Assembly (NCBI GenBank): GCA_026708035.1
Contig: JAPOVQ010000014.1
Span: 189,170 to 253,169 of the forward strand
Source of the DNA: Chloroflexota bacterium
Lineage (GTDB): Bacteria > Chloroflexota > UBA11872
DNA: 64,000 nt
Direction: 5' to 3'
The notes below the pieces were generated by a model that searched no databases, was not told the DNA's origin, and saw only the letters and a list, made by a program, of their open reading frames with translations. Position numbers and translations under genes: made by a program. Below are positions 1 through 8,252 of the stretch, one piece after another; positions within the stretch are counted from its first letter, which is position 1; every line of letters starts with the position of its first letter.

Positions 1-359
1 CGGCCGATCGCTTGCTCGGCGACCTTGGTCTCCACCTCCATAGCAAAGTCGCACCCGATCGTGGCGTAGCCGAACTGCCCGTAGAACCCCGGAATGCCGA
101 ATAGCGCGACCGTCGAATAGCCGGCGTCGGTGAGGAGGTCGTGCGCGTGCGCCATCAGCGCGCTGGCGTAGCCGCGGCGGCGGTGGCCTTCCTCTGTGAA
201 GACGTTGGCAATGCCCGCCGTGCGCAGCGTCGCGCCGGCCAGTCGAACCGGCGCCGCCATGACTTCCAATGAACACACCAACTCGTCGTCGAGCTCGGCC
301 CAAACATCGGTGCGCCCCGGCTTCGGCGACGGCGCCTGGTGGAAGCGCAGGCGGCTCAT
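1..359 (-). CDS. GNAT-family N-acetyltransferase, 3' part cut off by the window edge
   Basis: Only the first 119 residues are in the window; the stop lies outside it. The visible protein has the GNAT core: a strand ending in VFTEE, the acetyl-CoA pyrophosphate-binding loop RRRGYASALM around residues 56-65, and LFGIPGFYGQFGYA near residue 90, the pattern of Eis-like and other multi-domain GNATs (family knowledge). The start is ATG at 357-359, seven bases after the gltX stop, so the two genes are probably co-transcribed. The acyl acceptor cannot be told from the sequence. Confidence is high for the fold and low for any substrate. Confidence 0.8.
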   Translation of the reverse strand, partial: MSRLRFHQAPSPKPGRTDVWAELDDELVCSLEVMAAPVRLAGATLRTAGIANVFTEEGHRRRGYASALMAHAHDLLTDAGYSTVALFGIPGFYGQFGYATIGCDFAMEVETKVAEQAIG

Positions 360-366
360 CGGCGGG

Positions 367-1824
367 CTATGCGATCAGCTTCGCCCGTGCGCGTTGCAGG
401 CGAACGAGACATCGTTCGCGGCCGAGCACGGCCATGGTCTCGAACAGCGGCGGAGTGGCGCGCCGGCCGGTCACCGCAATCCGGATGGGCATGAACAGGT
501 CGCCCGTCTTCCAGCCCAGCCGCTCGGCCAGCCCGCGCAGCATGGTCTCGATCGCCCCGATGGTGAACTTCGGCAGCTCGCGCACCAAGCCTTCCACGGT
601 CGCCAGCGCCGCCGCGGTTTCGGCCCTGTCGTGGCGCTTGAATCGCATCAGCTCCACGTCGGGATCGAGGTCGTCGTCGAAGAAGAACCCCATCATGTCC
701 GGCACGTCGCTCAAGTGGCCGATGCGCTCCTGCTCCAGCGCCAGCGCCTGCCGGAAATAGTCCTGCTGCGCGTCGTCCACCTGCAGCCCACCGTCCCGCG
801 CGAACGGCAGCGCGCGATCGGCCAGCGCATCCATGTCGAGTCGACGAAGCCAGACGCCGTTGAAGTGATCCAGCCGCTGCACGTCGTAGACCGCGTCGGC
901 GCGATTGACGCGTTCCAAGCTGAATTCGTCCACCAGATCTTCGAGGCTGAACAGCTCGCGCTCGTCGCCCGGCGACCAGCCGAGAAACACCATGAAGTTG
1001 ACCACGGCCTCGGGGAGATAGCCCTGCGCCCGATATTCGCCCAGCCACTGCGAACCGTCGCGCTTCGAGAGCTTCTGACGCCGCTTGTTGAGCAGCAGCG
1101 GCAGGTGCGCGAAGTTCGGCGGCTCCCATCCGAGCGCCCGATAGAGCAGCACCTGTCGAAATGTGTTGGAGGTGTGGTCGGCGCCGCGCACGACGTGGGT
1201 GATCGCCATGGAGCGGTCGTCGGCCACCACGGCCATGTTGTAGAGGGCCGTGCCGTCGCCGCGGGCGATCACGAAGTCCTCGATCTCCGAGGCGTCGGTC
1301 TCGAGCGGCCCGAACACCCCGTCCTCGAAGCCCACCGTGCCCGAACCGGAGGCAAAGCGCACCGCGGGCACCACGCCCGCCGCCTGGCGCTCCGCGATCT
1401 GGGCGGCGGTCAGGGAGCGACCGTTGCCGCTGTAGCGCGGCGTCTGACCGCGCGCGATTTGCGCCTCGCGCTCGGCCGCGCGCTCCTCGGCGGTCGTGTA
1501 GTCGTAGTAGGCCGCGTCCGACCCAAGCAGCGCCTCGATGGCCTCCCGGTGCACGTCGTGGCGCTCGCTCTGTCGATAGGGTCCGTAGGGACCGCCGACG
1601 TTCGGGCCTTCGTCCCAGTCGAGGGACAGCCAGCGCAGGCCGTCGTAGATGCCGGCCTCCTTCTGGATATCGCTGCGCTCGCGGTCGGTGTCCTCGACGC
1701 GCAGGATGAACGTGCCGCCCGACTGCCGCGCCAGCAGGTAGTTCATCAGCGCCGTGCGCGCGTTGCCGATGTGAATGTCACCGGTCGGACTCGGCGCCAT
1801 CCGCACCCGCATGCCGGTCGTCAT
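367..1824 (-). CDS. gltX: Glutamate--tRNA ligase
   Basis: Class I aminoacyl-tRNA synthetase that charges tRNA-Glu (and, where no glutaminyl-tRNA synthetase exists, also tRNA-Gln for later amidation) in the cytosol. The 485 residues match the usual length. The HIGH signature is seen as HIGNARTA about 18 residues from the N-terminus, after APSPTGD. The KMSKS signature is KLSKRDG near residue 254. The C-terminal half is the helical anticodon-binding domain. The ATG start places the first motif at the normal distance from the N-terminus. It leads a short minus-strand unit with the GNAT gene. Nothing is unusual. Confidence 0.97.
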   Translation of the reverse strand: MTTGMRVRMAPSPTGDIHIGNARTALMNYLLARQSGGTFILRVEDTDRERSDIQKEAGIYDGLRWLSLDWDEGPNVGGPYGPYRQSERHDVHREAIEALLGSDAAYYDYTTAEERAAEREAQIARGQTPRYSGNGRSLTAAQIAERQAAGVVPAVRFASGSGTVGFEDGVFGPLETDASEIEDFVIARGDGTALYNMAVVADDRSMAITHVVRGADHTSNTFRQVLLYRALGWEPPNFAHLPLLLNKRRQKLSKRDGSQWLGEYRAQGYLPEAVVNFMVFLGWSPGDERELFSLEDLVDEFSLERVNRADAVYDVQRLDHFNGVWLRRLDMDALADRALPFARDGGLQVDDAQQDYFRQALALEQERIGHLSDVPDMMGFFFDDDLDPDVELMRFKRHDRAETAAALATVEGLVRELPKFTIGAIETMLRGLAERLGWKTGDLFMPIRIAVTGRRATPPLFETMAVLGRERCLVRLQRARAKLIA

Positions 1825-1934
1825 CCTGCGCTCATTCCTCGGAATGGAAAGTGGTGGGATCCGCGCGCCAGCGTACTAAGTGGCTGCCGCCGGGGGACGC
1901 TCGCTGCGATCTGGTGGCCGGGGTTTCTATACAC

Positions 1935-1952
1935 GTTCGGGGTTTAACTTCG
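1935..1952 (+). repeat. 18-bp dispersed repeat, copy 1
   Basis: GTTCGGGGTTTAACTTCG is present here and again, identically, at 56582-56599. The similarity reaches further upstream (GTTTCT begins both copies 12 bases before the identical block). This copy lies in the intergenic stretch 1825-2250, which is visibly richer in A+T than its surroundings and precedes an unknown secreted-protein gene. I see no coding sequence in 1825-2250 on either strand that I would support. Confidence 0.6.
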
Positions 1953-2250
1953 ACGACGAAATAATGGCGCGCAATTGATGACTGCTAGCTGCGCAACTGC
2001 TGACCTGGTGGTGGTCGGCCTTGTGCCTGCAGCGGCCATCGCCCTCGACGGCGGCCGGCAGCCATAGGATCGCCATAACGACCCCAAGCACTGTAGATAA
2101 CTATATGCCTCACTGAAGTCTGGACAGTATCCAGCGACGACACCCCTAAATTGAGTGAAAAAGAATTCAGAAAGGGTTGTGACATGAAGTTCTGCGAGCT
2201 ACGGTGCCGGTAGGTGAGCAATGGCGCTCACTCGGAGGAAGGAGGCAGCC

Positions 2251-3081
2251 ATGTCTCGCTTCGTACACCTGAGCCGTGTCGGCCGCCGCAGTCTCGGGGC
2301 GGTGCTCCTCTTGGCCTGTATGACGGCGCTTGTCATCGCGCCAGATGCCGGGAGCCAGACTCCACCCGGCACCGCCCCGCCCGTGCTCGTCGTGCCTGCT
2401 GGAGAGGCGGTCCGAGCTGGTGATGTGGCTCCCGACGACGTGATCCGCTACACGTGGGATGCCCTTGGTCCCATCGGGCGCGAGCAGCTGGGGATCACCT
2501 CGCTCGACGATCTGCGCAATATGGTGATTACCGGGCCGCATGTAATCCCCGAGTGGTCAACGCCGAACCTCGACAACAGCAACGTCGAGAATGATCCAGA
2601 TGCGCCGGTCCCCGACGACGCTCTCTCCGTAACGGTAACTCCAGAGATCAGCTCGGGAAAGGCCTCAACGCTCGGAGACGGGGCTGTCGCAATGGGGATG
2701 AATCCGTGCAAGAGCGACACCAAGAAAGCCAACATCGTCCACCGCTCTAGGACTTTCTGGTGCTACACCGGCACGGTAATCGCCGACACCCCGGCACTTC
2801 CGCTCCTGAAGACCTGGGTGAATACGGAGTGGCAATGGGAGGGCATCGTCCAGGTGAAGTACTCCGGGACTCCGAAGTACATCAAGAAGACCGCTGGCGG
2901 AATTGGTCATGATCGCCTCTGGGACGAGGCGAAGGGCGAGGTCAAGAAGGAGATCTACGTCGACAATGAGCCTGGACCGGATGTCTGCTACAAGTGGAAC
3001 AGCTACATCCAGAAGCGGCAGTACGGCAACGGGAACACCGGACCGGCACGAGCATGGGCCGGTAGCCAATCGCCCTGTTAG
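2251..3081 (+). CDS. Unknown secreted protein with four extracellular cysteines
   Basis: No family recognised. The 276-residue product begins with a Sec signal peptide (positive MSRFVHLSRVGRR, then a hydrophobic stretch LGAVLLLACMTALVIA) and continues into a Pro/Thr-rich region. The mature part has a Cys in MNPC, one in FWCY, one in DVCY and a C-terminal Cys as the last residue, so two disulfides are plausible. The region around WVNTEWQWEGIVQVKY is rich in aromatic residues and probably beta-structured. The ATG at 2251 is chosen over the in-frame ATG at 2221 because a strong GGAGG lies 8-12 bases upstream of it and the signal peptide then starts at the N-terminus. The gene sits alone in a lower-GC patch between gltX and the Nudix/HAD pair and may be horizontally acquired (inference). 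Confidence 0.75.
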   Translation: MSRFVHLSRVGRRSLGAVLLLACMTALVIAPDAGSQTPPGTAPPVLVVPAGEAVRAGDVAPDDVIRYTWDALGPIGREQLGITSLDDLRNMVITGPHVIPEWSTPNLDNSNVENDPDAPVPDDALSVTVTPEISSGKASTLGDGAVAMGMNPCKSDTKKANIVHRSRTFWCYTGTVIADTPALPLLKTWVNTEWQWEGIVQVKYSGTPKYIKKTAGGIGHDRLWDEAKGEVKKEIYVDNEPGPDVCYKWNSYIQKRQYGNGNTGPARAWAGSQSPC

Positions 3082-3114
3082 GCCTCGCGAACCAGGATCA
3101 TTAGCTGAGCATGA

Positions 3115-3148
3115 CCGGGCCGGGGAGACTGGCTGCTCCCCGGCCCGG
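3115..3148 (+). terminator. Strong hairpin after the secreted-protein gene
   Basis: A perfect 13-bp stem (arms 3115-3127 and 3136-3148, CCGGGCCGGGGAG and its complement) with an 8-base loop lies 34 bases after the stop at 3081. No T-run follows, so it is either a terminator without a U-tract or an mRNA-stabilising structure. Confidence 0.5.
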
Positions 3149-3169
3149 CGGCATCGAATGAGAGTTGCC

Positions 3170-3301
3170 ATGAAACGCTTCGCGGCCATCCTGCTCATGC
3201 TGATTGCCCTACAGACAGCGGCGGTCGTGGATATCGACCTCTCGTGGGAATCGGCGCGTCGCCAATCCGTTGATCTCATTGAGCGCTCCAGCGGGACCTA
3301 A
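3170..3301 (+). CDS. 43-residue small protein with N-terminal signal or membrane anchor
   Basis: A short reading frame starting MKRFAAILLMLIALQTAAVV, which is a convincing signal peptide or single membrane helix, followed by an acidic/basic tail ending SSGT. It starts 21 bases after the hairpin at 3115-3148 and lies in the same orientation as the secreted protein. There is no clear ribosome-binding site beyond GAGAG. It may be a small secreted peptide or a chance frame; the hydrophobic N-terminus right after ATG AAA CGC is the reason to keep it. Confidence 0.35.
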   Translation: MKRFAAILLMLIALQTAAVVDIDLSWESARRQSVDLIERSSGT

Positions 3302-3405
3302 TGCGAATCGTTCGTCGGCAAAGAGGTAGACCTTGGCGCAATCCAATTGCGGCGTTCGCGAACCGCTCCTCCCCGCACCTTCAGGTCGTCTCTGGGGTCA
3401 ACCGG

Positions 3406-3456
3406 ACTGGATTCCGGCTCCCCGCCTGCGCGGGAAAGGCTTCGCCGGAATGACGG
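3406..3456. repeat. Dispersed palindrome of the GGATTCCGG...CCGGAATGAC family
   Basis: Inverted arms GGATTCCGGC (3409-3418) and GCCGGAATGAC (3444-3454). Related copies lie at 13690-13716, 56482-56512, 57478-57508 and 62491-62518, all intergenic and in both orientations. This is a REP-like non-coding element. Confidence 0.7.
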
Positions 3457-3475
3457 AGGGGTGACGCAAAGATCG

Positions 3476-4021
3476 CTAGAGTGGCAACCGCCCCTGCGCG
3501 GCAGCGAAGAGCACCGTGTAGTTCATCGAGACGACGGGCTCGCGGCCTTCGAGGATGGCTTGGTGCAGCTCGCGGATGGGCACGCGCTCGATCTCCAGCA
3601 GCTCGTTGTCGTCGAGTTGCTGGCGGCCCGGCGTGAGGGTGTGGCCGAAATACATGTGCATCGAGAAGTCGGCCAGCGACGGCACCGGGACATAGCTGCC
3701 GAGATGTTCCAGGTGGCCGAGGCGCAGGCCGGTTTCTTCCTCGAACTCGCGGTGGGCGGCGAGGGTGCGGTCCTCGCCTCGGTCGATGTGCCCCGCTGGA
3801 AGCTCGCGCACCACGCGGCGCATCGGGTGGCGGTATTGCCGGACGCAGACGGCGCGGTCGGCATCGTCCAGCGCCAGAACGACCACCGCGCCGACCCCGA
3901 TGCCGAGGTAGGTGTAGGTCATCTCGCGCGCGTCTTCCAGCGAACGGATTTCATCCACCAGCACCGGGAAGCGCCCCCGCCAGGCCACCTGCGACCGGAT
4001 CGTTTCCCAATCCAGGTTCAC
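3476..4021 (-). CDS. Nudix hydrolase, ADP-ribose pyrophosphatase type
   Basis: Hydrolyses a nucleoside diphosphate linked to another moiety; the closest-looking subgroup is ADP-ribose/nucleotide-sugar pyrophosphatases. The Nudix box is complete: G, five residues, E, seven residues, then REFEEETGL, about two-thirds along the 181-residue chain, preceded by ELPAGHID as in ADP-ribose pyrophosphatases. The start is GTG at 4019-4021, which overlaps the stop of the HAD gene as GTGA. A longer frame open to 4147 would only add an Arg-rich stretch that is read from the HAD gene in another frame. The overlap implies translational coupling with the HAD hydrolase. Confidence 0.88.
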   Translation of the reverse strand: MNLDWETIRSQVAWRGRFPVLVDEIRSLEDAREMTYTYLGIGVGAVVVLALDDADRAVCVRQYRHPMRRVVRELPAGHIDRGEDRTLAAHREFEEETGLRLGHLEHLGSYVPVPSLADFSMHMYFGHTLTPGRQQLDDNELLEIERVPIRELHQAILEGREPVVSMNYTVLFAAAQGRLPL

Positions 4022-4749
4022 GCGGCCCCGTTTTCGCTTGCGGCGATGACGGCGTCCGCGGCGGCCCCAATGGTGTGAACCGTGGGGCAGGCCTGTGCGG
4101 GCCGGTTGTGCCAGTTGATCCAGATGGCATCCAGGCCGGCGCCCCACGCGCCCTGGACGTCGGCGTAGAAGCTGTCGCCGATGTGCACGGTTTCGTCGCG
4201 CGTGGCCCCGGCGATCTCCAGCGTTCGTTCGAAGAATTCCGCGTCCGGCTTCTCGACGCCGATGAGTCCTGACACTGCCAGCGCGTCGAAGGACTCGCGT
4301 AGCTCGAGATGGTCGAGCAGGTCCAACAGCCAGGGCTCCCAGTTGGAGGCCGCCACGAGCTTCAACCCCGCCGCTCGAATCCGGGTCAGGGCTTCGCGGG
4401 CGCCGTCGATGGCGTCGTACGACTCGACGGTCGTGAACTCGTCGAACAGCCGCTGGGCCAGCAACGCGGGATCGCTGACGCCCAGGCGTCGGCCCATGGC
4501 GGCGTACATGCCCTGCCAGAACGCCCTGGATCGATCGGCGTCGGCGCTGCTGCCGCGCGCGGCCGGATCCCTGATGGCGCGGTCGTACTCCTCGTCGCCA
4601 ATGCGCCGAACCTCGCTCATCGGCGCCTTCGCCCCAAGCCGCTCAGCCTCCGCCGATATGGTGACGGAGAAGCTGCGTTTGTAGTGCACCAGGGTCTCCC
4701 CCACGTCGCAGAGCACGACGCGGTAGGGACCGCGCAGAGGCCGATTCAT
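4018..4749 (-). CDS. HAD-superfamily hydrolase (IA subfamily, DxGxT variant)
   Basis: A 243-residue cytosolic haloacid-dehalogenase-type phosphatase. Motif I reads CDVGETL near residue 14: the nucleophilic Asp is present but the second, acid/base Asp of the usual DxDxT is Gly, as in REG-2/HDHD3-like HADs (family knowledge). Motif II is in VAASNWEP, motif III is the Lys in GVEKPDAEFF and motif IV is HIGDSFYADVQGA. A helical cap lies between motifs I and II. The stop overlaps the start of the Nudix gene by 4 bases, so the pair probably works on related phosphometabolites. The substrate is unknown, and the missing second Asp could mean weak phosphatase activity. Confidence 0.85.
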   Translation of the reverse strand: MNRPLRGPYRVVLCDVGETLVHYKRSFSVTISAEAERLGAKAPMSEVRRIGDEEYDRAIRDPAARGSSADADRSRAFWQGMYAAMGRRLGVSDPALLAQRLFDEFTTVESYDAIDGAREALTRIRAAGLKLVAASNWEPWLLDLLDHLELRESFDALAVSGLIGVEKPDAEFFERTLEIAGATRDETVHIGDSFYADVQGAWGAGLDAIWINWHNRPAQACPTVHTIGAAADAVIAASENGAA

Positions 4750-4814
4750 TCCCCTATGCTAGCCGCGTTGGCTCCATTGCGGGTGCTATGTTCGGCGCTG
4801 GGCAAACCCGCTAC

Positions 4815-4888
4815 TGGGGTATCGTCTAGTGGTAGGACGCGCGGCTCTGGACCGTGAAGCGGTGGTTCGAATCCATCTACCCCAGCCA
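4815..4888 (+). tRNA. tRNA-Gln (anticodon CTG), CCA encoded
   Basis: Acceptor stem TGGGGTA/TACCCCA, D-arm with AGTGGTA, anticodon loop CTCTGGA giving anticodon CTG (reads CAG), T-loop TTCGAAT, discriminator G and an encoded CCA at 4886-4888. It is on the opposite strand from the HAD gene and stands alone. Confidence 0.95.
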
Positions 4889-4897
4889 CCACGCCAG

Positions 4898-5055
4898 GGA
4901 GACTCTTGCGTAACCGGTCGACATCCCCCGTCCAAGCTCCCGATCACCCTCACCCCCGTATCAAGTACGGGGCAGGCTCTAACCCTCTCCCGTCAAGGGA
5001 GAGGGGATAAGGCCCCATCTCCAGGCTGGGCTGAGGGGGCTTTGCAGAGATTGCC
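4898..5055. repeat. MITE-like repeat, interrupted copy
   Basis: Starts GGAGACTCTTGC nine bases after the tRNA-Gln CCA. It follows the element at 17438-17571 closely (shared GGTCGACATCCC, CCAAGC, GATCACCCTCACCC and TAACCCTCTCCC blocks). It differs by an insertion of about two dozen bases containing CAAGTACGGGGCAGGCT, which resembles the repeat at 9951-10020. The right end is degenerate and its position approximate. The region 4889-5067 holds no gene. Confidence 0.5.
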
Positions 5056-5067
5056 TAGTCAGGCCGC

Positions 5068-5646
5068 ATGAACCCGGCTGCGCTGCGAGCCTCCGACGCG
5101 CTGCTGATCGTGGACGTGCAGCGGGACTTCTGTCCCGGCGGCGCGCTGGCCGTACCCGACGGCGACGCCGTGGTGCCGGTGCTGAACCAGTGGATCGACG
5201 CGGCGCGTGAGGCCGGCGCTGCCGTCTTCGCCTCGCGCGACTGGCATCCGCCCGACCACGTGAGCTTCCAGGAGCAGGGTGGACCGTGGCCGGCGCACTG
5301 CGTGGCGGAAACGCCCGGCGCAGGTTTTCACCCCGATCTCGCTCTTCCCGAATCGGCCACCATAATCGACAAGGGAACGGACGCAGGGCATGAGGCCTAC
5401 TCCGCGTTCGAGGGCACCGAACTGGCCGCGCAGCTTGGCGCCGCCGGCGTCGAGCGGCTATGGGTCGGCGGGCTGGCCCTGGACTACTGCGTGCGCGCCA
5501 GCGTGCTCGATGCGCGGCGGATTGCCGGACTGCCGGTCCACGTGATTCTGAATGCCACTCGCGCCGTCGAGGTGCAGCCCGGCGATGGGTCCCGCGCGCT
5601 GGACGAGATGCGCTCGGCGGGCGCCGTCACCGAAGCCGTGAGCTAG
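5068..5646 (+). CDS. pncA: Nicotinamidase
   Basis: Isochorismatase-fold amidase that converts nicotinamide to nicotinate for NAD salvage. The 192 residues carry the whole PncA signature: DVQRDFCPGGALAV with the catalytic Asp near residue 16, the metal-binding SRDWHPPDH, WPAHC, the catalytic Lys in DKGTD and the nucleophilic Cys in GGLALDYCV near residue 140. It is followed after 12 bases by the nicotinate phosphoribosyltransferase gene, the next step of the same pathway, so the two form an operon. The function is very secure. Confidence 0.95.
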   Translation: MNPAALRASDALLIVDVQRDFCPGGALAVPDGDAVVPVLNQWIDAAREAGAAVFASRDWHPPDHVSFQEQGGPWPAHCVAETPGAGFHPDLALPESATIIDKGTDAGHEAYSAFEGTELAAQLGAAGVERLWVGGLALDYCVRASVLDARRIAGLPVHVILNATRAVEVQPGDGSRALDEMRSAGAVTEAVS

Positions 5647-5658
5647 CCCCGGCGCTCG

Positions 5659-6999
5659 ATGGCCGCGCCTGCCGCCCCCGCGCTCACCACTGATCTCTAT
5701 CAACTGACCATGCTCCAGGCGTACCTGGAGCACGGCATGCACGCGCCCGCGACGTTCGAGCTATTCACGCGGCGCCTGCCGCCAAATAGGAACTTTCTGA
5801 TCGCCGACGGCCTGGACGCCGCGCTCGATAATCTCGAACACCTGCGCTTCGATGCCGCGGACATCGAATACCTGGAGTCTCTGGGGCGCTTCTCGGCCGA
5901 GTTTCTCAACTATCTGCGGGGATTTCGATTTTCGGGGAGCGTGGACGCCCTGCCCGAGGGCACGCCGTTCTTTGGCAACGAGCCGCTGCTGCGAGTGCAC
6001 GCGCCGTTGCCCGAGGCTCAGCTCGTCGAGACGCGGCTGCTCAATTTGGTGCAACTGCCCAGCGCGGTGGCTTCCAAGGCGGCGCGCGTGGTGGCGGCGG
6101 CGGACGGACGGTCCATCGTCGACTTTGGCTTGCGGCACGCGCACGGCGCCGACGCCTCGCTCGCGGCGTCCCGGGCGGCGTACATCGCCGGCGTGCAGAC
6201 GACGTCAAACGTGGCGGCGGGGCAGGCCTTTGGCATCCCGGTGGCCGGCACCATGGCGCACAGCTTCGTCCAGGCCCACGACCGCGAGCGCGAGGCGTTT
6301 CGGCGCTTTATGGCGACGTTTCCCACCGCGGCTCTGCTGGTCGACACCTACGACGTCCAGGCGGCCGTCGCCACGGTTATCGAGCTTGTGCGTGAGGCTG
6401 GCGGCGCAGCGCCGGCGGCTGTCCGGTTGGACTCGGGCGATCTGGCCGCGCACGCCCGTCGGACACGGCGGCAACTCGATGCAGCCGAACTGACCCCAAT
6501 CCAAATCATCGCCAGCGGCAACCTCGATGAGGGCGAGATCGCGCGCCTCGTCGCGGACGGCGCGCCCATCGACAGCTTTGGCGTCGGCGCGGCGCTGGCC
6601 GTCTCCGAGGACGCACCGTGCCTGGACGTGGTCTACAAGCTGGTGGCCTACGACGGACGCGGCCGCATGAAGCTGGCCGCGCAAAAGACTACGCTGCCGG
6701 ATCCCAAGCAGGTCTTCCGGCAGTTGCAGGGCGGCACCGCGACGCACGATGTCCTCGGGCTCGCCACTGAGCAGGCTGATGGCCAGCCGTTGCTCGAGCC
6801 GGTGATGCGCGACGGCAACCGGCTGGCGGCAGGCTGCCGCTCGCTGGAGGAGATTCGCGCCTACACCGAACGCTCGCTCGCAATGCTGCCTCCGCGCATC
6901 CGCTCGCTTGCTCCGGCCGCGCCTGACTATCAGGTCGAGATCAGTCCTGCCCTTGGCGAAGCGGCCGAACGCACGCGGCGGCGACTGGAGCATCGCTAG
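5659..6999 (+). CDS. pncB: Nicotinate phosphoribosyltransferase
   Basis: Makes nicotinate mononucleotide from nicotinate and PRPP with ATP hydrolysis (Preiss-Handler NAD salvage). The 446-residue chain has TDLYQLTMLQAY at the N-terminus, FGLRHAHG, and the phosphorylated-His region GTMAHSFVQAHDRE. The Asp in VRLDSGDLA and ASGNLDE lie in the PRPP-binding part. Length and motifs match the bacterial NAPRTase family. It is coupled with pncA just upstream and no regulator is nearby. Confidence 0.95.
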   Translation: MAAPAAPALTTDLYQLTMLQAYLEHGMHAPATFELFTRRLPPNRNFLIADGLDAALDNLEHLRFDAADIEYLESLGRFSAEFLNYLRGFRFSGSVDALPEGTPFFGNEPLLRVHAPLPEAQLVETRLLNLVQLPSAVASKAARVVAAADGRSIVDFGLRHAHGADASLAASRAAYIAGVQTTSNVAAGQAFGIPVAGTMAHSFVQAHDREREAFRRFMATFPTAALLVDTYDVQAAVATVIELVREAGGAAPAAVRLDSGDLAAHARRTRRQLDAAELTPIQIIASGNLDEGEIARLVADGAPIDSFGVGAALAVSEDAPCLDVVYKLVAYDGRGRMKLAAQKTTLPDPKQVFRQLQGGTATHDVLGLATEQADGQPLLEPVMRDGNRLAAGCRSLEEIRAYTERSLAMLPPRIRSLAPAAPDYQVEISPALGEAAERTRRRLEHR

Positions 7000-7082
7000 C
7001 ATTCGCGGCGAGGCGTCCCCGGTTTTCAGGTTTGGCAAGTCGCGCGTAGGCTGAAGTAGTCCAGCTAGCCGAAAGCCTGCCG

Positions 7083-8027
7083 ATGGAATATCGACGTCTC
7101 GGTCGCACGGGGCTCGAGGTGTCGCTGGTGTCGCTGGGCACCGGGGGGCCGAGCCGATTTGGGCAAGAACGCGGGACCACCCCCGCGGCGGCGCGGCGGC
7201 TGGTGCGGCGCGCGCTCGATCACGGCGTCAACTTTTTCGACACCGCCCAGGATTACGGCGACAGCGAATCGTTGCTGGGACAGGCGCTCGACGGCGTGCC
7301 GCGGGATGACTACCTGATCGCCACCAAGTGCACCTACCGCGACGGAGACGAGCGCGTCATTGCAGCGGCGGATGTTTCTCTCGCAATCGATCGGGCCCTA
7401 GCCCGCCTCAAGGTGGACGTGATCGACGTCATGCAAATTCACGGCCTGATGGGCGAGCACTACGACGAGGTGATCGAGCGTCACCTCCCGGTGCTCAAGG
7501 ACGCGCAGGCCGCGGGGAAGATCCGATTCATCGGCGTCACCGAGCGCTTCACCCACGACCCCGCGCACGTCATGCTGCGCCGCGCCATCGCCGACGACCA
7601 CTTCGACACCCTGATGGTCGGCTACAGCCTGCTGCACCAGGGCGCGGAGCGGCATGTGCTTCCCGCGGCGCAAGCGGCCGACATCGGGGTCATCATCATG
7701 ATCGCGGTGCGTCGCGCGCTGTCGATCCCCGAGCGCCTGCGCGAGGTAATCGCCGACCTGGTCGAGCGCGGGCAGTTGCCCGCCGACGCGGTGCCGGCCG
7801 ATGCGCCGCTGGGCTGGCTGGTGCGGGGTGACGTGACGTCGGTGGTGGAGGCCGCCTATCGCTTCGTCCGCGAACACAATGCGGTCGACACGGTGCTCAC
7901 GGGCACGTCGCGCCCCGAGCACCTCGACGCCAACGTGGCGGCGCTCTTGCGGGGCACGCTGCCGGGGGCCGATCAGCAGCGCCTGCGCGACACATTCGGC
8001 CACCTGGAGGAGGCGCTGGGGAACTGA
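7083..8027 (+). CDS. Aldo/keto reductase
   Basis: An NAD(P)H-dependent TIM-barrel oxidoreductase of 314 residues. The catalytic tetrad is visible: Asp and Tyr in NFFDTAQDYGDSE (about residues 52-57), Lys in YLIATKCTY and His in VMQIHG. The N-terminus MEYRRLGRTGLEVS is the family hallmark. It has its own small intergenic space on both sides and no operon partner, and its substrate is unknown. The C-terminal 60 residues are less conserved, so the cofactor preference cannot be judged. Confidence 0.9.
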   Translation: MEYRRLGRTGLEVSLVSLGTGGPSRFGQERGTTPAAARRLVRRALDHGVNFFDTAQDYGDSESLLGQALDGVPRDDYLIATKCTYRDGDERVIAAADVSLAIDRALARLKVDVIDVMQIHGLMGEHYDEVIERHLPVLKDAQAAGKIRFIGVTERFTHDPAHVMLRRAIADDHFDTLMVGYSLLHQGAERHVLPAAQAADIGVIIMIAVRRALSIPERLREVIADLVERGQLPADAVPADAPLGWLVRGDVTSVVEAAYRFVREHNAVDTVLTGTSRPEHLDANVAALLRGTLPGADQQRLRDTFGHLEEALGN

Positions 8028-8092
8028 CGCCGACGGTGGCGGGTCGGTCAGATTCTTTCGGCATTCCTCCGCTGTAGGCCTTGTCCACCGGA

Positions 8093-8131
8093 GCCCTCAC
8101 CCTGGCCCTCTCCCCGAGGGAGAGGGAACCG
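8093..8131. repeat. CCCTCACCCTGGCCCTCTCCC palindromic repeat (intergenic)
   Basis: An imperfect palindrome with CCCTCTCCC and GGGAGAGGG arms. Relatives lie at 4943-5013, 17484-17520, 59321-59356, 63452-63492 and as the core of the tandem array at 63603-63890. The stretch 8028-8252 holds nothing else I can support. Confidence 0.6.
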
Positions 8132-8252
8132 GACTCGAGCCGCGAAGCGGCAAGAGAACCTTCCTGACCGATGTCACCCGCTACCACGCTGGCATGCGGG
8201 CTTGGCGCATCGGCTACCATCGGCTAACCGCACATGTTCGCCGGAGGGCGCC

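Noticed and set aside
196..1947. Long plus-strand open frame of about 580 codons opposite gltX
   Set aside because: It is the antisense of gltX in a GC-rich genome, has His/Arg/Val-rich shadow composition and no recognisable domain.
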